Below, piece by piece: positions 35,188 to 47,468 of a stretch of 64,000 nucleotides of DNA. The DNA lies in the NCBI GenBank assembly GCA_019096195.1, contig JAGTXK010000027.1, positions 1 through 64,000 on the forward strand, given 5' to 3'. Origin of the DNA: Boletus sp. NGJ (lineage: Eukaryota > Basidiomycota > Agaricomycetes > Boletales > Boletaceae). Position 1 is the first letter of the stretch. Every line of letters starts with the position of its first letter. Both the position numbers and the translations under genes were made by a program. A model generated the notes under the pieces. That model saw only the letters and a list, made by a program, of their open reading frames with translations, did no database searches and was not told where the DNA came from.

Positions 35188-36732
35188 CGAGACCAAGTAA
35201 GTGTAGGGAAAACACTGTCCAACGCCTAGGGGAAACAAGTGCAGATATAGCTATCATGCAAATATTCTTATATAAGAACAATGCATTCCTCTGGCCAATT
35301 TAATCGCACTTGACGCACAGGCCCACACGTGAAACCTGTGATGCTCGGCGCCAGTGACCAATCGACGGCAGAACTATCTGCCAAACTCCGTTCTGCTATC
35401 TCACCCGAAAAGGGGCAACATTGGAAGGTCTACCCATGAGTGAGGGAGGACGGGTGAGCGCACGAGTTGGTGGGTGGGCAAACGAAAGTGAACGTGGGAG
35501 GTGTCGACGCATAAATGATTACGCGTGACAGGCGAGTGCCAGCGGGGGGGCCAGGCGGTGAAGGCATATCTGTTCTATTTTGGAATGCCACTGTTCATAT
35601 GGGCACGGGTATCAAACCGGCGCGCGTGACCCTACCTATGCTGTTCCGTACGTCGGATCATTCGACGATACAAACTTGCATTCATGTCTGCACCAGCAAA
35701 CCTGCATTGGCAGTGGTAACTTTCGGGGTGTGCTCGTAGTTTGCCGACTTGTTGTCCTTTTCAGGAAAATAGGAAAATTAGCCACGTGCAGAATTGTCAA
35801 ACACAAATGTCTCACCTTCGAATAGAGTCAGCAGCACTGACTAGAATACACAATATTAGATTGATGGGTAGTCATAGAGGAAGGTAGTACAATACTGTAA
35901 GTACTTACTTGTCATTATACGTCAGACGATTTCAACCAAGTGACATGACAATAACAACTCCCGAGTGGTATGTAGCTCCTTGTGTTTCAGCGTCGTGCCT
36001 AAGAATCCTGCGTGGAGATGCGGCTAGGAGATGAATTCGCGCCGCAACTAGTTTCAGCGTGGTATTGCACTGAACGAGAAAATTGCTGGTGGGTACGAAA
36101 GGGTTCTGGTAAGTAGCTCGGTTGGTCCGTGGGAGCACCCTCAGGCTCTGCTGACTTATCGCTGATGTGCTAGAAGCCTCCTTCTCCCACCCGTCTTCAC
36201 CCAAATATCATACGCCACCATGGGCCGTTCGTTGGGTCGCGCCCATCCCACCTCGCATCTCGCAGATCCCTGTTCTTGTTTTCCAACTTCCTCCGACCGT
36301 TATATGTAGATGGTAATTCACCTAAACAGCCCTGGAAGGGCGGCGGTCGGGGTAGCGGTTTAAACCCCCTGATGCAGAGCATGAGACCGCACGCCCGATA
36401 CTGCCCCTTTGCTTTTCCGTGCACGTACTGTATGCGGCCCCAATAGGTTCGACAGCCCAGGCCGTCCTCTCCTTGTACACTGACTCAGCTCTACGCCCCG
36501 TAGACCGCCCACCATGAGCTATTAGTGTCTCTCTCCCACGGCCACCTGCACTGTACTGTATATTCTGCTATACAGGAGTAGAGCAAGAATTCTCCTCGGA
36601 TCTGCATCATGAGGTGTGATCCCCCCCATGCCTCAACTTCGTCCTTTCTCAACAAGCTGGTGATGATCAGAGGTACCATCATCGTGGAAGCATACCATAT
36701 GAACGGTACAAGAGGGTAAACCCCAACAACAA
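35188..36732. other. 1.5 kb intergenic stretch upstream of the GH105-like gene
   Basis: It contains the GH105 promoter and the 3' end of the phosphatase-like gene. Short open frames are present on both strands but none has recognisable content or an exon-like structure. Confidence 0.45.
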
Positions 36733-38426
36733 CTATCCCGTCACCCCATGTACGACCTGGATGCCCAGTTCCATCAAGGTTCTTCGGCCTCGCGCAACCC
36801 AATAAGTCACTACTGACGAGTCATCAAACCACATTTTCCTCTGTGCATGAGCCTGCTCCGGCGTCATAATGGGGTCAGATGTACTGCTTGTGTCATTGCC
36901 GGTGGGTACGACTGTGTTCGAGGCTGTCTTGCCATCCTCAGCCTTGAAAACGCTGTGGTGTTTGACGTCCAATGTACCAAGTCCCTCCCGCCTTTCCTGT
37001 GCAGCCCACAAACCACCTTTGCGGATCCACCCCGCAACATTGTTCTGCAACTTCACAGCGTCAAGAATACCGATGATTGCCAATAAAGTTGCATCGTATG
37101 GTTCTTTCTTTGCAATTTCCGACAGTGCACCTCTGGGGGACAGCACCGGGACCATTTCATCGGTGGAATGAATACCTATCTCGACCTGGTTCTTCCGCTG
37201 TGCTTTCTCACTTCCTTTTGGCTCCTTCGTGGATAGCAAAGATCGCAGATCATGTTGTCTCCTCATACGATCGTACTCGGGTATGCATACGTGATTATAG
37301 GGCTGGAGTGCCGCCTTGTGAGGAGAATCATCGAGTAGAAGAGTTGTGAACGCCGAATGGATGGCTTGCGATTGGGATGGAACTGTGGAGTGCCCTTTGA
37401 ATTTCTCAGGGCTAAGGGCTGAAGCGAGCAAGTCCCATGGCTTCGTAAGGTCTTTCATGGTGACCGTCTTCTGATCTAGAGTGCAAATTCCAGTCAGGAC
37501 ACGCGTATGACAGCCGATTCGATCAACCAAAAGGGTGAGAGACTTCATCAATGGTGAAAATATCAATACTCACGGTACTCTGCTTCCGACAACCCGAGAC
37601 TCTTTCGATTCCATACTGCTTTTAGTTCATTCTTGGTGGCCCCAAACACTTTGTCTACCATATCATTCACACTGTGTGGCTGCGCAGACGACCACACCAT
37701 TGTGTCCAGCCATGCCTTCGTCTCCAGACAAAAGAGATACTGTTGGAAAGACTGCATATATGGACGTGGTTGTACTGGGCGTAATTGCGGTCCCGACGCA
37801 ACCCGAGATCGAGCAGAACGAATGAGAAGGGTGCCATTGAGATCAAGGACAAGAAGTTTGCGGCTTGTTCCGGGGTCTTGCAAAGGCTCCGATGGCGCTT
37901 GTGAAACAGAAAGGTATCCTGGGCTTGGTTTGGATCGCTGAGAAGACTTGGTTGGTGGAGGTGATGCTTTCCGTGGTGGGTCTGGCGGTATGGGTTTCGG
38001 GAGTGGTGGAATAGATTCTATTGGATTTCTAGGCCGAGGGATGTGCGGTGGCGCGGTATTTGTCGAGTAGTATTGGCACGACGGGTTTCTGTAAGGTGGA
38101 CTCCTGTCCCTCCGTGGCTCCCGATCATCCCAATCGCGAGCAGGTCTAAAATTACGCTGTCCCCTAGAATATGAAGACTCGGCGTGCCATGAACGACCGT
38201 TATCATGCCAATGTTCATCCCGCTCGTACGGACGCTGAGGGTAATAGGAAGTTGGCGCCACGGCTTCGTCCCGCCAATAGTTGAAACTCCTCCTTGGGGG
38301 AAGTTCAGTGGGTGGTGCGTAATGTCTCCAGCTGTATGCATCAGAATAAGAGCGGCCATTCCCCGGTCCAGGTTCCCAGTGAGATGAAGTACGTTCCTCC
38401 CAGTGGTGACGATCGCGAGGCATCAT
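36733..38426 (-). CDS. FCP1/NIF-type HAD phosphatase-like protein
   Basis: NIF/FCP1 domains dephosphorylate serine or threonine, for example on the RNA polymerase II tail, and the fold also forms mitochondrial Tim50. The ATG at 38426 (or 38423) opens about 200 residues of low-complexity sequence rich in Arg, Pro, Tyr and Ser. The domain follows: KLLVLDLNGTLLIRS, RPYMQSFQQYLF, AWLDTMVWSSAQPHSVNDMV and, after one intron with a GTGAGT donor near 37567, MKDLTKPWDLL and LLLDDSPHKAALQPYNHV. The catalytic signature DxDGT reads DLNGT, so the nucleophile aspartate is present and the second aspartate is asparagine. The C-terminus (WFDDSSVVTYWVARGRRTL) looks complete. The substrate is unknown. Confidence 0.8.
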
Positions 38427-39341
38427 GAGCCTTTGACAGCACACGGATGCCTGGATTAACGGTCCCGGCCGCTGGAGGAATGAAATCTTGGAACGACAAA
38501 ACTTGTGCTTCAAGGCCAGGTGACGCGGCAGTGAAAACAAGTTGACAGTGCAACATATACCCAAAAAGGGCACACTGCATGATTGGTCAGTACTCCCGCA
38601 TATAGTCTAGTGACACTAGACCTGAACGGCTTGAGGCCCTCATCGAACGATCTGGTCACCAGACTAACTCTCGCAGTGTATGACAATGTTAAAGCAAAGC
38701 CTTTGGTACCAATACTTGATGAATGAAATTACAAATGGCGAAAATGACGCTATAGATATATTCCTATCCACAAGTCACTTCCCAACCTGCTGTATACTAG
38801 AAATTTAATTAGTACCCTCTTTGTTCGTCGCTATGTGATTTGGGCTGCAGAGAGAGAAGCTGAGCGGGTGTCCCAGCCTTTCGCAAACTCAGGCTGCATG
38901 AATCAAGCAGGTACCTGGTGTCATTGATGAAGAACCCGAGCGCTCTCCCCTTCGTCACTCCTGATGAGTCGCATCGGACACTCCCTCTTCCTACATCGCA
39001 CCGCTCCCTGAAATTACCCTGCCGAGTATTTTGAAATTGCGGCTCACCTGCATCGTCAATGCGGGTGAGTTCAGACTTTTGATCTGTCGATAACAGTCCA
39101 ATCAAGTGGATACCAAGGTACGCCGGGTGGTCGGGTGACTCGCCCACGCCCAGTTACGCTACATACTTGCCCTGACTTTCTTCTTGGCTGTACTTGTGTA
39201 GTATGTGAACCCTCCAGCACTTCAGAAAATCGATGAGTCGAAAGTAAAGAAGGGGATATACTCGCACAACATATTATAACCTACAGCAACTTGAAAGCAA
39301 TCCGTGCACCAGATTCCCGGGCAATCCCGGGCAACTCTGCA
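38427..39341. other. Intergenic stretch between the phosphatase-like gene and SMC2
   Basis: An open frame on the minus strand (38809 to 39147) has no recognisable domain and lies where the phosphatase-like promoter and the SMC2 3' end are expected. I do not call it a gene. Confidence 0.45.
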
Positions 39342-42300
39342 TCACTTGGCCGTCCGCCGTGATCTCCGGGAACTAGCGTTTACCTGCTCATCGCCTTGCT
39401 GTGCATTATGATACAACGAAGACCCTGATCTATCAATTGTCCGTTCGACGATGGATGTGCCATCCCGAAAACGTGTCCGGAACAACACATTGGCGTTCGT
39501 GAAAAGACCCTCTTTTAGAGACACGACAATGAATTGCGAGCCTTTAAATCGGTTTTTGAAGAGTTGACCGATGTGCTGGGTGTGTGACAGGTCAAGTGCT
39601 GCATCAATCTCATCCAAAATATACATAGGAGCAGGCTTGAACTGGAGGAGCGCCATGATGAGAGATAGTGCAATCAATGAACTGGTTTGAGAGCTCCGTA
39701 AGAAGTTGATGGAGCATTACATCGGCAGTAACGCACCGTTGTCCACCGCTAAGTTCGGTGAGGCTCTGCTTCCACACGGATCCAAGTCGAACCTTCACTT
39801 CGAGACCCTGTATTAGGTCTTTCCCCTCTGGAGGTTGTAACCTCGCGAAATTTCCAGGTAACAGTTCGGCAAATATGGCACCAAAGTCTCTGCGGAACGG
39901 GACATCGGTAATTTACTCCGCGCGACGAGAGGAACAAACTCACCCATCGACCTTCTCCCAAGTCTTTTGAAGGGCATCGCGCTTATAACGATCAAGCTCT
40001 GCGATCGTATCCACAATTTTTTCTTTATCTTTCAATACAGTTGCCATCATCTTCCTGATTTCAGATTCTTTCTTCTCCACTCTAGTACCAGTGGAGTGAG
40101 CGAACGGGCGACACACTAATCGCAACGGTATCGGTGCCGTACTCACGTTTCAATCATATTCATGACTTTGAGGTTGACCTTCTTCTTCATACCACGTTGT
40201 CGCACCTCTAACTCATCCGCCTTGGCCGACAGGGCCCCGATATTAACCGAATCGAAGTCGTATGGAGAACCGGGCTTGCCAAATGACCTGAATGCGTTTA
40301 TAAGATACATGAACATGGGGTTGATGTGGCACAACTTACTGGCATTCCTCGCGAATCCAATCATATTGTTTCTCGAGATTCGCCATCCACCCAACTTGAG
40401 TAACCTTGTCCTTTTCCAGAGCGCTGATCTCATGTTCCAGTCGCTTCACGTCCAGCTCGGCATCGGAGATGCCCTTTTTCTGGACTTTTATGGCATCATC
40501 GAGTTCTTTCAATTCGTTGTCGAACCGAGTCAGAGTTGCGCGTTCTTCCTGCAACCTTGCCTCCGCTTTGGCATGCTTAGCCTGCACGAAGGTTTTCAGC
40601 TCCAAAATCGACGCTGGCAGCCAGTCACGACATACCGCAACGTCAGCCAACTTATCTTGAATCTTGCCAACGTCCTTCTGCATCTTGTCGATCTGAGCAC
40701 ACGCGTTTCGACTCGCAAGATCCCCAGCCTGGATATCATTTTCCATTTGTTCTTAAGAAACGGAAGCACATCAGATCTTATAAAAGGGATGAAAGCTTCA
40801 CGCACCTAGCTCCAATACCGCTGTCTGATGTTCCTTTTGCCGCGTCTTCACCACGACAGCTTGCTTCTGGAGTGCGCTCTTTTGCCTAGAGATCTCGCTC
40901 TACATGAAGCAAGTGAACAAGACCATACAAGAAATTCACGCGTATCTCACTTTTAGTTCGTTGATCTTGCCCTCTTTGTTGTCCTTGAACTCGCGCATAT
41001 CCTTTTCGAGTTTCTTGACATCCTCTTCGGCAGTCTTTTGCTTGTCCTTTGCAGCTTGAACAGCATTTCGAAGCTCAACAATGGCTTGTTTGTGAGATTC
41101 GACATCAGCACCGAGCTAGACGTCATGTATCAGGTCATCCTCACTCAGTTAACGAAACCTTTCCCTCACCCTCGCAGCGTTGCTTCCTCCAACTTGTTCT
41201 TCCAACAAGCGAAGCTCGTGTTCCTTGATCTCCACGTCCCTCGAGAGCTTCTTCCACCGTTCTCTCCTTTCCCGTCCTGCTCCCTCCCCTCTCTCTAATT
41301 CCGCAAGCTGAACCATCGCCTGATCTAGCCTTTTCTCCGCTTCCAACAATTCCTGAACTCTTAACAACATACCACTTCCGCTAGGTGGTGCTCCACCACT
41401 GAGTGTCCCAGACGGATCGTAGACATCACCATTGAGCGTTACGGAGCGAACCTTAGCACCAAAGGTAACGGTATTAGCGGACTCAGCATCTGCACAAATA
41501 ATCGTGTCGCCGAACACGTAGGCCATGGCACGAGCAACCTCGTCAGTGTAACCGATAAGCGAAAGTGCGACGTTCGCCTTCCCAGGAGCAAGGTGTTCGA
41601 CTTGAGCTAGTTTCTGTCGGGTTGATAATTTTGTGACGGAAACTGTGACGGATTCGTATAAAATTACCTGTGCGGAAAGCGTGAAAGCATTGATTTTGTT
41701 GAGAGGTATGATCGTCACACGTTTTTTGAGTTTGCCGTTTTGCAGAAGGTCCTTGCCAACACGTTCATCCTGGACGACAACATTGTACAATTTGCCGCCT
41801 GCGGTGATCTCGAGTGCTGTTGCTTTATTAGAGTGTTCGGGAGGGACAGAAGTCAAGGTGGCAACAAGACCTTTGACTCTGCTGCGGTCGAAAGTGGGGT
41901 AGGGCGATGTGTAGTCAAAGGTCAGGTTAGAGAGTCGGTGTTTGACAGCGTCACGCGCCTACAACTGAGGGTCAGCAACCACGAAGCATTGTGAAGATTG
42001 TTCCTGCCTCTGTCCGCTCATTGACTACACCTCGGGCGGCACGCAACTCGCTGTCGCATTGTTGCTGTTGCTCAGTGCTCCAGCCACATTCAGCCAACTG
42101 ACGTTTCAACTTGTCAAGTTCCCCTTTCAACTTGGTGAGGTTTTGTTTCCCCTGGTGGGCGTCCTTCTCCACGTCCTTCCATCTTGCTTCAAGTGCTCTC
42201 AACCCCTTCTCGTTCATCAACAGCTTCAGGCGATTCTGTTCCTCCTCAGCGGTGCCCTGTGCCTGGCGTGCCTTGGCCTCGGCAATTTGGCCCAAATAGC

Positions 42301-43703
42301 CTCCTCCAGTATTCCCGGTGTTGGACGTTGAAACGCCGGTTAAGAGGGTTTGAAGAAGCTCCTCCAAGTTAGTGAGGGTGGCTTGAGATGCGTCTTGAGA
42401 GGTCTTCACGCTCTGGTAGGCGCTCTCGAGCTGGTTAACTTGACCCCGTTTGTCCTCAAGTGAATCGCGCAGGTTTTGAAGTTCCTCCTGGGAAGTGGCG
42501 ACCTTCTCCTCCTCCTCCTCGATATTGCCGTTCGCCAGTTGGATCTGAGTACGGAATTTCTCAAGTTCTTTGTCCAACTCTGCGACGGCTTCCTCCATCT
42601 TCTTCAGCTTCCCACCCTTCTTCCGTTCCGCTTCGCGTTTCTCCTTGACTTCCTCCAACATCTTCTCTGCCGCCTTACAATCCTTCAACAGCTTTTTCCT
42701 CTGCTTATCCGAAGCTTCTTTCTCCGCTTCCTTCGTTTTCATGTCTTCTCCTGCCGTCTCGACTTTTATCTTAGCGTTGGTCCACTCCCATGCCCGCAGC
42801 ATACGGCCAATTCGCTCGAGTTCTGTTCGCTCCTTTTGCCAGGCGAGGAACTGCCGTTTCTCATCACGAAATCTCTCCAACTTCGGCGAAATCTCCTCGG
42901 CAAGGATTGAGCTGAGCTCCTGGACACGCTTATCCTTCTTATCCATTGTCTTTTTGGCTTTGTCCTTGCGCTCCTCGAACATACGAGTACCGGCTGCTTC
43001 CTCAACCATGCCAAGAATTTCTTGTGGTCGCATGTTAAGGACCTGAAAGGTTCATGTAGAACGTTGCAGTGGAAACACGGAGATGACTGACCTTGGTTAT
43101 ACGACCCTGCATGATGAGGAAATTGGGGTTGTTGATGTTCAACTGGACACTCTGGAAAAGATTCTGGACCGTTTGCTGAGTAGACTTGTGTCCATTCAAT
43201 AAGTATTTTGACATGTTAGGGAGTGCAATCTATCCTCGTTAATTGGTTAGTATACGCCGGGTACTGGAAAGGAATAGCCGACCTGGCGAGTGACTGTGAT
43301 CTGCTTATAATCCTCTAGTCCCACTGGACTTTTCTCCCGATCTGAGTTGTCGAAGACGATGGTAACGCTCGCTTTGGTGACCCCAGCTTGTCCACGTTTG
43401 TAAATGAGATCTTGTTGGTTCTGTGCGCGCATCTACAGAAACAAGGCTGGTAGTTAGGTCCAGCATAATCGGGGAACGGTTTACACGCCTGAGTCATGTT
43501 CGTAATCCCAAGAACAAAGCATATCGCGTCTAGGATGTTAGACTTGCCTGACCCGTTCAGGCCGGTGATCGCATTAAAGGAAGGATCCCATCCTATTATC
43601 TGCGTCCGTACAGGATAAGATTTGAATCCTATATCATCACGTCAGAGTAGAGTTCGGTTGTGTTGTACGACTTGCCTTCTAGTACGAGTTCCTCAATCCG
43701 CAT
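39342..43703 (-). CDS. SMC2: Condensin ATPase subunit SMC2
   Basis: Smc2 pairs with Smc4 in condensin, which compacts and resolves mitotic chromosomes. The ATG at 43703 gives [20 protein letters not shown]. Walker A follows ([20 protein letters not shown], near 43530), then [20 protein letters not shown], which is typical of Smc2. Two long coiled coils (42980 to 41990 and 41290 to 39960) flank the hinge (about 41400 to 41750, with [20 protein letters not shown] and [10 protein letters not shown]). The ABC signature ELSGGQR is at 39745 and Walker B ([13 protein letters not shown]) near 39610. The stop is at 39342. About ten short introns are present. The protein is about 1,200 residues, normal for Smc2. 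It is divergent from the right DUF262 gene. Confidence 0.95.
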
Positions 43704-44304
43704 CCTTTGTCTGCGAATGTGAGAGTGGCCCAGACGCGACGCGACGCGTCTAAAGATTCAAACGGAGTGTAAATATTGGAGTCACGTGTTTCGTTTTAGG
43801 CGCGGTTCTGTGGCGAAATTTCGATCGAGCTTTTGGCGCCCGTTCCCACACTTGTGGGGTATCATCATGAGATTCAGTCACTATTGTTGTTGTTGTTGAT
43901 AATCTTGAAATGAGGTCTCCCTTAATGAGCACCTCCGTAGTATGTATAATGGCCGCCCTACAGCGGTAGTTCATGAATTCTTCCTACAAACATACCTACG
44001 GAAAAGGAAGTTTGGAGCAAAAGCTGCAGACAAATTTCTGCACAATCTATGCCGACATTCCCCACGCCGTGTATGCCTGCCATTGCATTCTTCCACTTTC
44101 GCCCCCCACATCCTTTCCCCCGGCTTGACGTGGGTTCTTTCCTTAAGAGCTAACGCCGTAACCTGTGAGTCAGCGCATCCTCCTTAATCTGCAATTCAGC
44201 TCGCAATTACTACCATTACCCAATAAGTCCTAGACTAGGTATGATGGTTTTCGCTCAAACTTGTCAGGTAGAACTCCGATCGATTTCAACATCATACCTT
44301 TCAG
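43704..44304. promoter_or_regulatory. Shared upstream region of SMC2 and the right DUF262 gene, with an MCB-like box
   Basis: The 601-base region separates two divergent start codons. At 43735 to 43749, about 40 to 70 bases upstream of the SMC2 ATG, ACGCG is repeated three times and ends in ACGCGT (43744 to 43749). ACGCGT is the MluI cell-cycle box bound by MBF in ascomycete yeasts to drive G1/S genes. Activity in this fungus is inference. Confidence 0.5.
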
Positions 44305-47300
44305 ATGTCGCTTTTAGATATCTCCGACTTGACCGACCTCTCCACCGATGAGGATGATGTACCACTTGCAAAGCGAACTTCCAAGGTGAAGAAAGAACCC
44401 AAGGAGTATAAGATTACCCATGTTCTCCGTGCACCCCGGACAGCGCAGTACACTGCCAGGTCGCTTTATGGTACGTCAACGTGTAATAGAGTTCTGCTCC
44501 GAAAAAAATGTTTATTGCTTCCCCGCCAACAGACCAGATCATTGAGAACGCCATAGACCTTGAGCCGGAATATCAACGCGGTAAGCCCTCTGCTTGCGGA
44601 GCGAATTGCTGGTGCATCTGACGAGTTCGTTCTAAAAGATGTCGTATGGCAGGAAGAAAAGCAGTCTGGACTGATAGATTCAATACTGCGCAATTACTAT
44701 ATACCCCCGATTATTTTTGGTTCGTGAAATTCCTGCGCTGATCATATCAGGCTTCACGATGAAATATACAGCCGTGACAGTCCAAGACGATGGGAGTGAA
44801 TTGCGAACTTGTATTGACGGGAAACAGCGTTTGACATCAATCCAAAGGTAAAGTCATGCTTCAGCTGTACACATATATATTAATCGGACCCGTCACTCCG
44901 ATGGAAGATTCATTGATGGCCAGGTGTGTTGTTACATCGGTAACACCATTCGGCCTCTTACATTTCCCCAACACAGATACCACGTCAGTCGCGTTCGTAG
45001 TATCAAGGTTTGGACACCTTACTGATCTTTCCTATCTGGTTACTAGATAAAGATTCGTGAGTATCTTATTGATTATATCACCTGCAAAGTTTATAAGTTG
45101 AACACTGGTTTGCGCAGATTTACCAATGAGAAACTTTGGTTCAAGTCAACCGCGACGAATACAAGACGCAAGCTTCTTCCTCAGCACCTGAGAACACAGT
45201 TTGGAAATAAACAGATTGTGTGTGTTGAATACACAGGATTGGACAGTGACCAAGAACGAGAGATTTTCCAGGCAAGCGAGCAACCTCCTGCGTTAGCCAG
45301 ATTCTTACTCTAGTTCATTGTACTTAGAGGGTTCAATTGGGCGTCGCGCTCACACCTGCAGGTGCGCTTTGCTCGGTTATCTGCTGTTGACGCTGATGTG
45401 ACTTGCTGGAAAAAGAACGATTGCAGGCGCTTGTTGGTCCATGGTCCACGGTTATTCGTGAGATCCAAAATCAAGTTCTTGGGGATGAGGGTTTCGAAGG
45501 TTATCTTGACTGGGGGCACGCTCGCGGACGAGACTTCCAGTGCCTTGCTACGATTGGTTACCTTATCGAGAATCATCCAAAGACTGCGATCCCAGGCACC
45601 AAGACACTCGAGAAATGGCTCCAGAAAACTCAATCCGTGTCCAGCCAACTTCGTGCCGACTTGCATGAAACATTCCGGATCTTTGTAACTTTAGCTCGTG
45701 ACAAAAAATACAGCGGATCGCTCAATCGTCCTACCCGTGTTTCCCCGATCGAGTTCGTCATGATTGGAGTGTTGATTTACTTGAAGAGGCAGACCCTGTC
45801 GCTCACACAGATATCCTCGGCTATCGAGAAAATGAGGAAGGACGTTCGTGCCTCCCACCAGGATATCCGCTCAAATACTCGTGTCACAAAACATCTGATG
45901 GACTTTATGGCAAAAAAAATCAAGGTCTTTGAACTCAAAAGTGACGGAGAAGGAGACAAACCTGCCGCTCTGGCGATAACAAAGACAGCTAAACCTGTCA
46001 AGCGCCAGAGGCCCGTGTACTCAGATGACTCGGACGTAGAGCCCACTCCCAAGGTGAAACCCGCGAAACATTCGACTAATTCGGCACTTGTTGAAGGTGA
46101 AGGTTGGTGAATTTAGTTTTCGGGAAAGTCTTACCAATCAAAACTGATTGTATTCAAGCTGTAAAGTCGTCAAAGCAAACTTCCGCTGCAAGCGATCAGA
46201 AGACGAACGGCACAAAGAAAGCAGCAGCCGCACCAAGTCTCAACACTAGCCTAACTGCGAAGCCTTCGCAGCCATCCACATCGTCTCGTACAACTAATAA
46301 CTCGTTGTCAAACATCTTCCCCATCCCGACCCAAAAACCGCCTTTGCGTATGCTCTCGACGTCAACATCGCGTAGCCGAACTCCCCTGCCCCCGCCACCC
46401 CCTTCAAATGGTCACAATGTGGATTCAAGGTCTCTCACGTCAAAGTCTACTCGCCATATTCCTCTGACCGTACAGACTGGCTCTACGGTGAAGGTAGAAT
46501 CGCCGCAGATGAGCTCGCTGAACTCCCCGGCTACCTTGTCCGCGGTTGACAGACTCGCACCAATCCGTGCTGCCAAGGCGTCCCTCGCTTCTGGCACTAA
46601 CGTGCAGTCCCCTTCTGGGAACCATGGCAGCGACATAAGGGCAATGCCTAGCCCCGATGCAAACACCCCGCAAACACCGGTCGATCTTCGACAGAACCCT
46701 ACTGTACCCCTGCCTGCAGCATATCAGACAACAGCGTTGTCGCAACAGCAGCCTCCGGTACCACCGTCAGTTCAATCCTTGCCGCAGCCTTTTCCCTCAA
46801 ATTTGGGGCAGGGACGACCTATCCCCGCTCAGGTCGAAGGGGTTTTGAAAGCTTTGCGTTCGCAATTCCCGCAACTCGGTCCTCGTGTTCAAGGCATGCA
46901 TAATGATGCTGTGAACCTAGCTACATCTGTGCAAAATATGCAGTCAAGCAGAGTGGATGGTCATTCCACATTGCCTCTCTCAATGCCTGGGCCTGGGAAC
47001 ACTGGTAGTGCCATTAACTCAGAACATATATTCCAAGGTTATGGTGTTGGTACACCACAAGGAACTTACAATGGAAGCATGAGAGGCACACAGTCAAACC
47101 CAAACCAGGTATCTGGGCCACACATGGTGCCTCCATTGCCATCATCTAGCTTGGGCATGTCAGGGAATGTGACCTCACAACCACAACCACCACCTCCCAT
47201 GAATTTTTCAATTCCTACCCTGCCTGGGCAGCATGCCCTTCCCCAACGCCCAGCAGTTGTTGCAGGTGCCCCAAGGAACTCTAGTATGCGGGCAGAACCA

Positions 47301-47468
47301 CTTGGTCCTCCCTCTAGATCAGCATCCTCAGAGAGCATGAATCCAGATGGACGACGAGGATCATACGACAAAGGTCGACGTCGCCTCTCGGATGACAGAC
47401 GAAACAGATATGATCGCAATCAGGACATGAATGGCGACAAGCGGAACTGGTATCGCCCGCGATCCTAG
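44305..47468 (+). CDS. DUF262 (GmrSD/ParB-like) domain protein with long disordered tail, right copy
   Basis: The ATG at 44305 gives an acidic leader (MSLLDISDLTDLSTDEDDV). Short exons then encode IDLEPEYQRDVVW, GLIDSILRNYYIPPIIFG, CIDGKQRLTSIQRF, LDSDQEREIFQRVQLGVAL and, in a large exon from 45411, YLDWGHARGRDFQCLATIGY. These match the left copy (1345 to 3135) exon by exon. The D-G-K-Q-R motif is intact. The last exon (about 46150 to 47468) adds about 440 residues rich in Ser, Pro, Gln and Asn and ends in a basic Arg/Asp/Tyr stretch (SYDKGRRRLSDDRRNRYDRN), as in some RNA-binding or condensate-forming proteins. Known bacterial relatives act on modified DNA; whether this protein binds or cuts nucleic acid is not known. 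At least eight introns are present, one with GC-AG ends. Confidence 0.85.
45272..45327 (+). other. GC-AG intron in the right DUF262 gene
   Basis: The donor reads CCAG followed by GCAAGC and the acceptor ACTTAG. Its removal joins EREIFQ to RVQLGVAL in frame. The same intron in the left copy (2150 to 2198) has a GTGAGC donor. Confidence 0.72.

Noticed and set aside
38809-39147. Minus-strand frame of 112 codons as a small gene
   Set aside because: It has no recognisable domain and sits where flanking regulatory sequence is expected.
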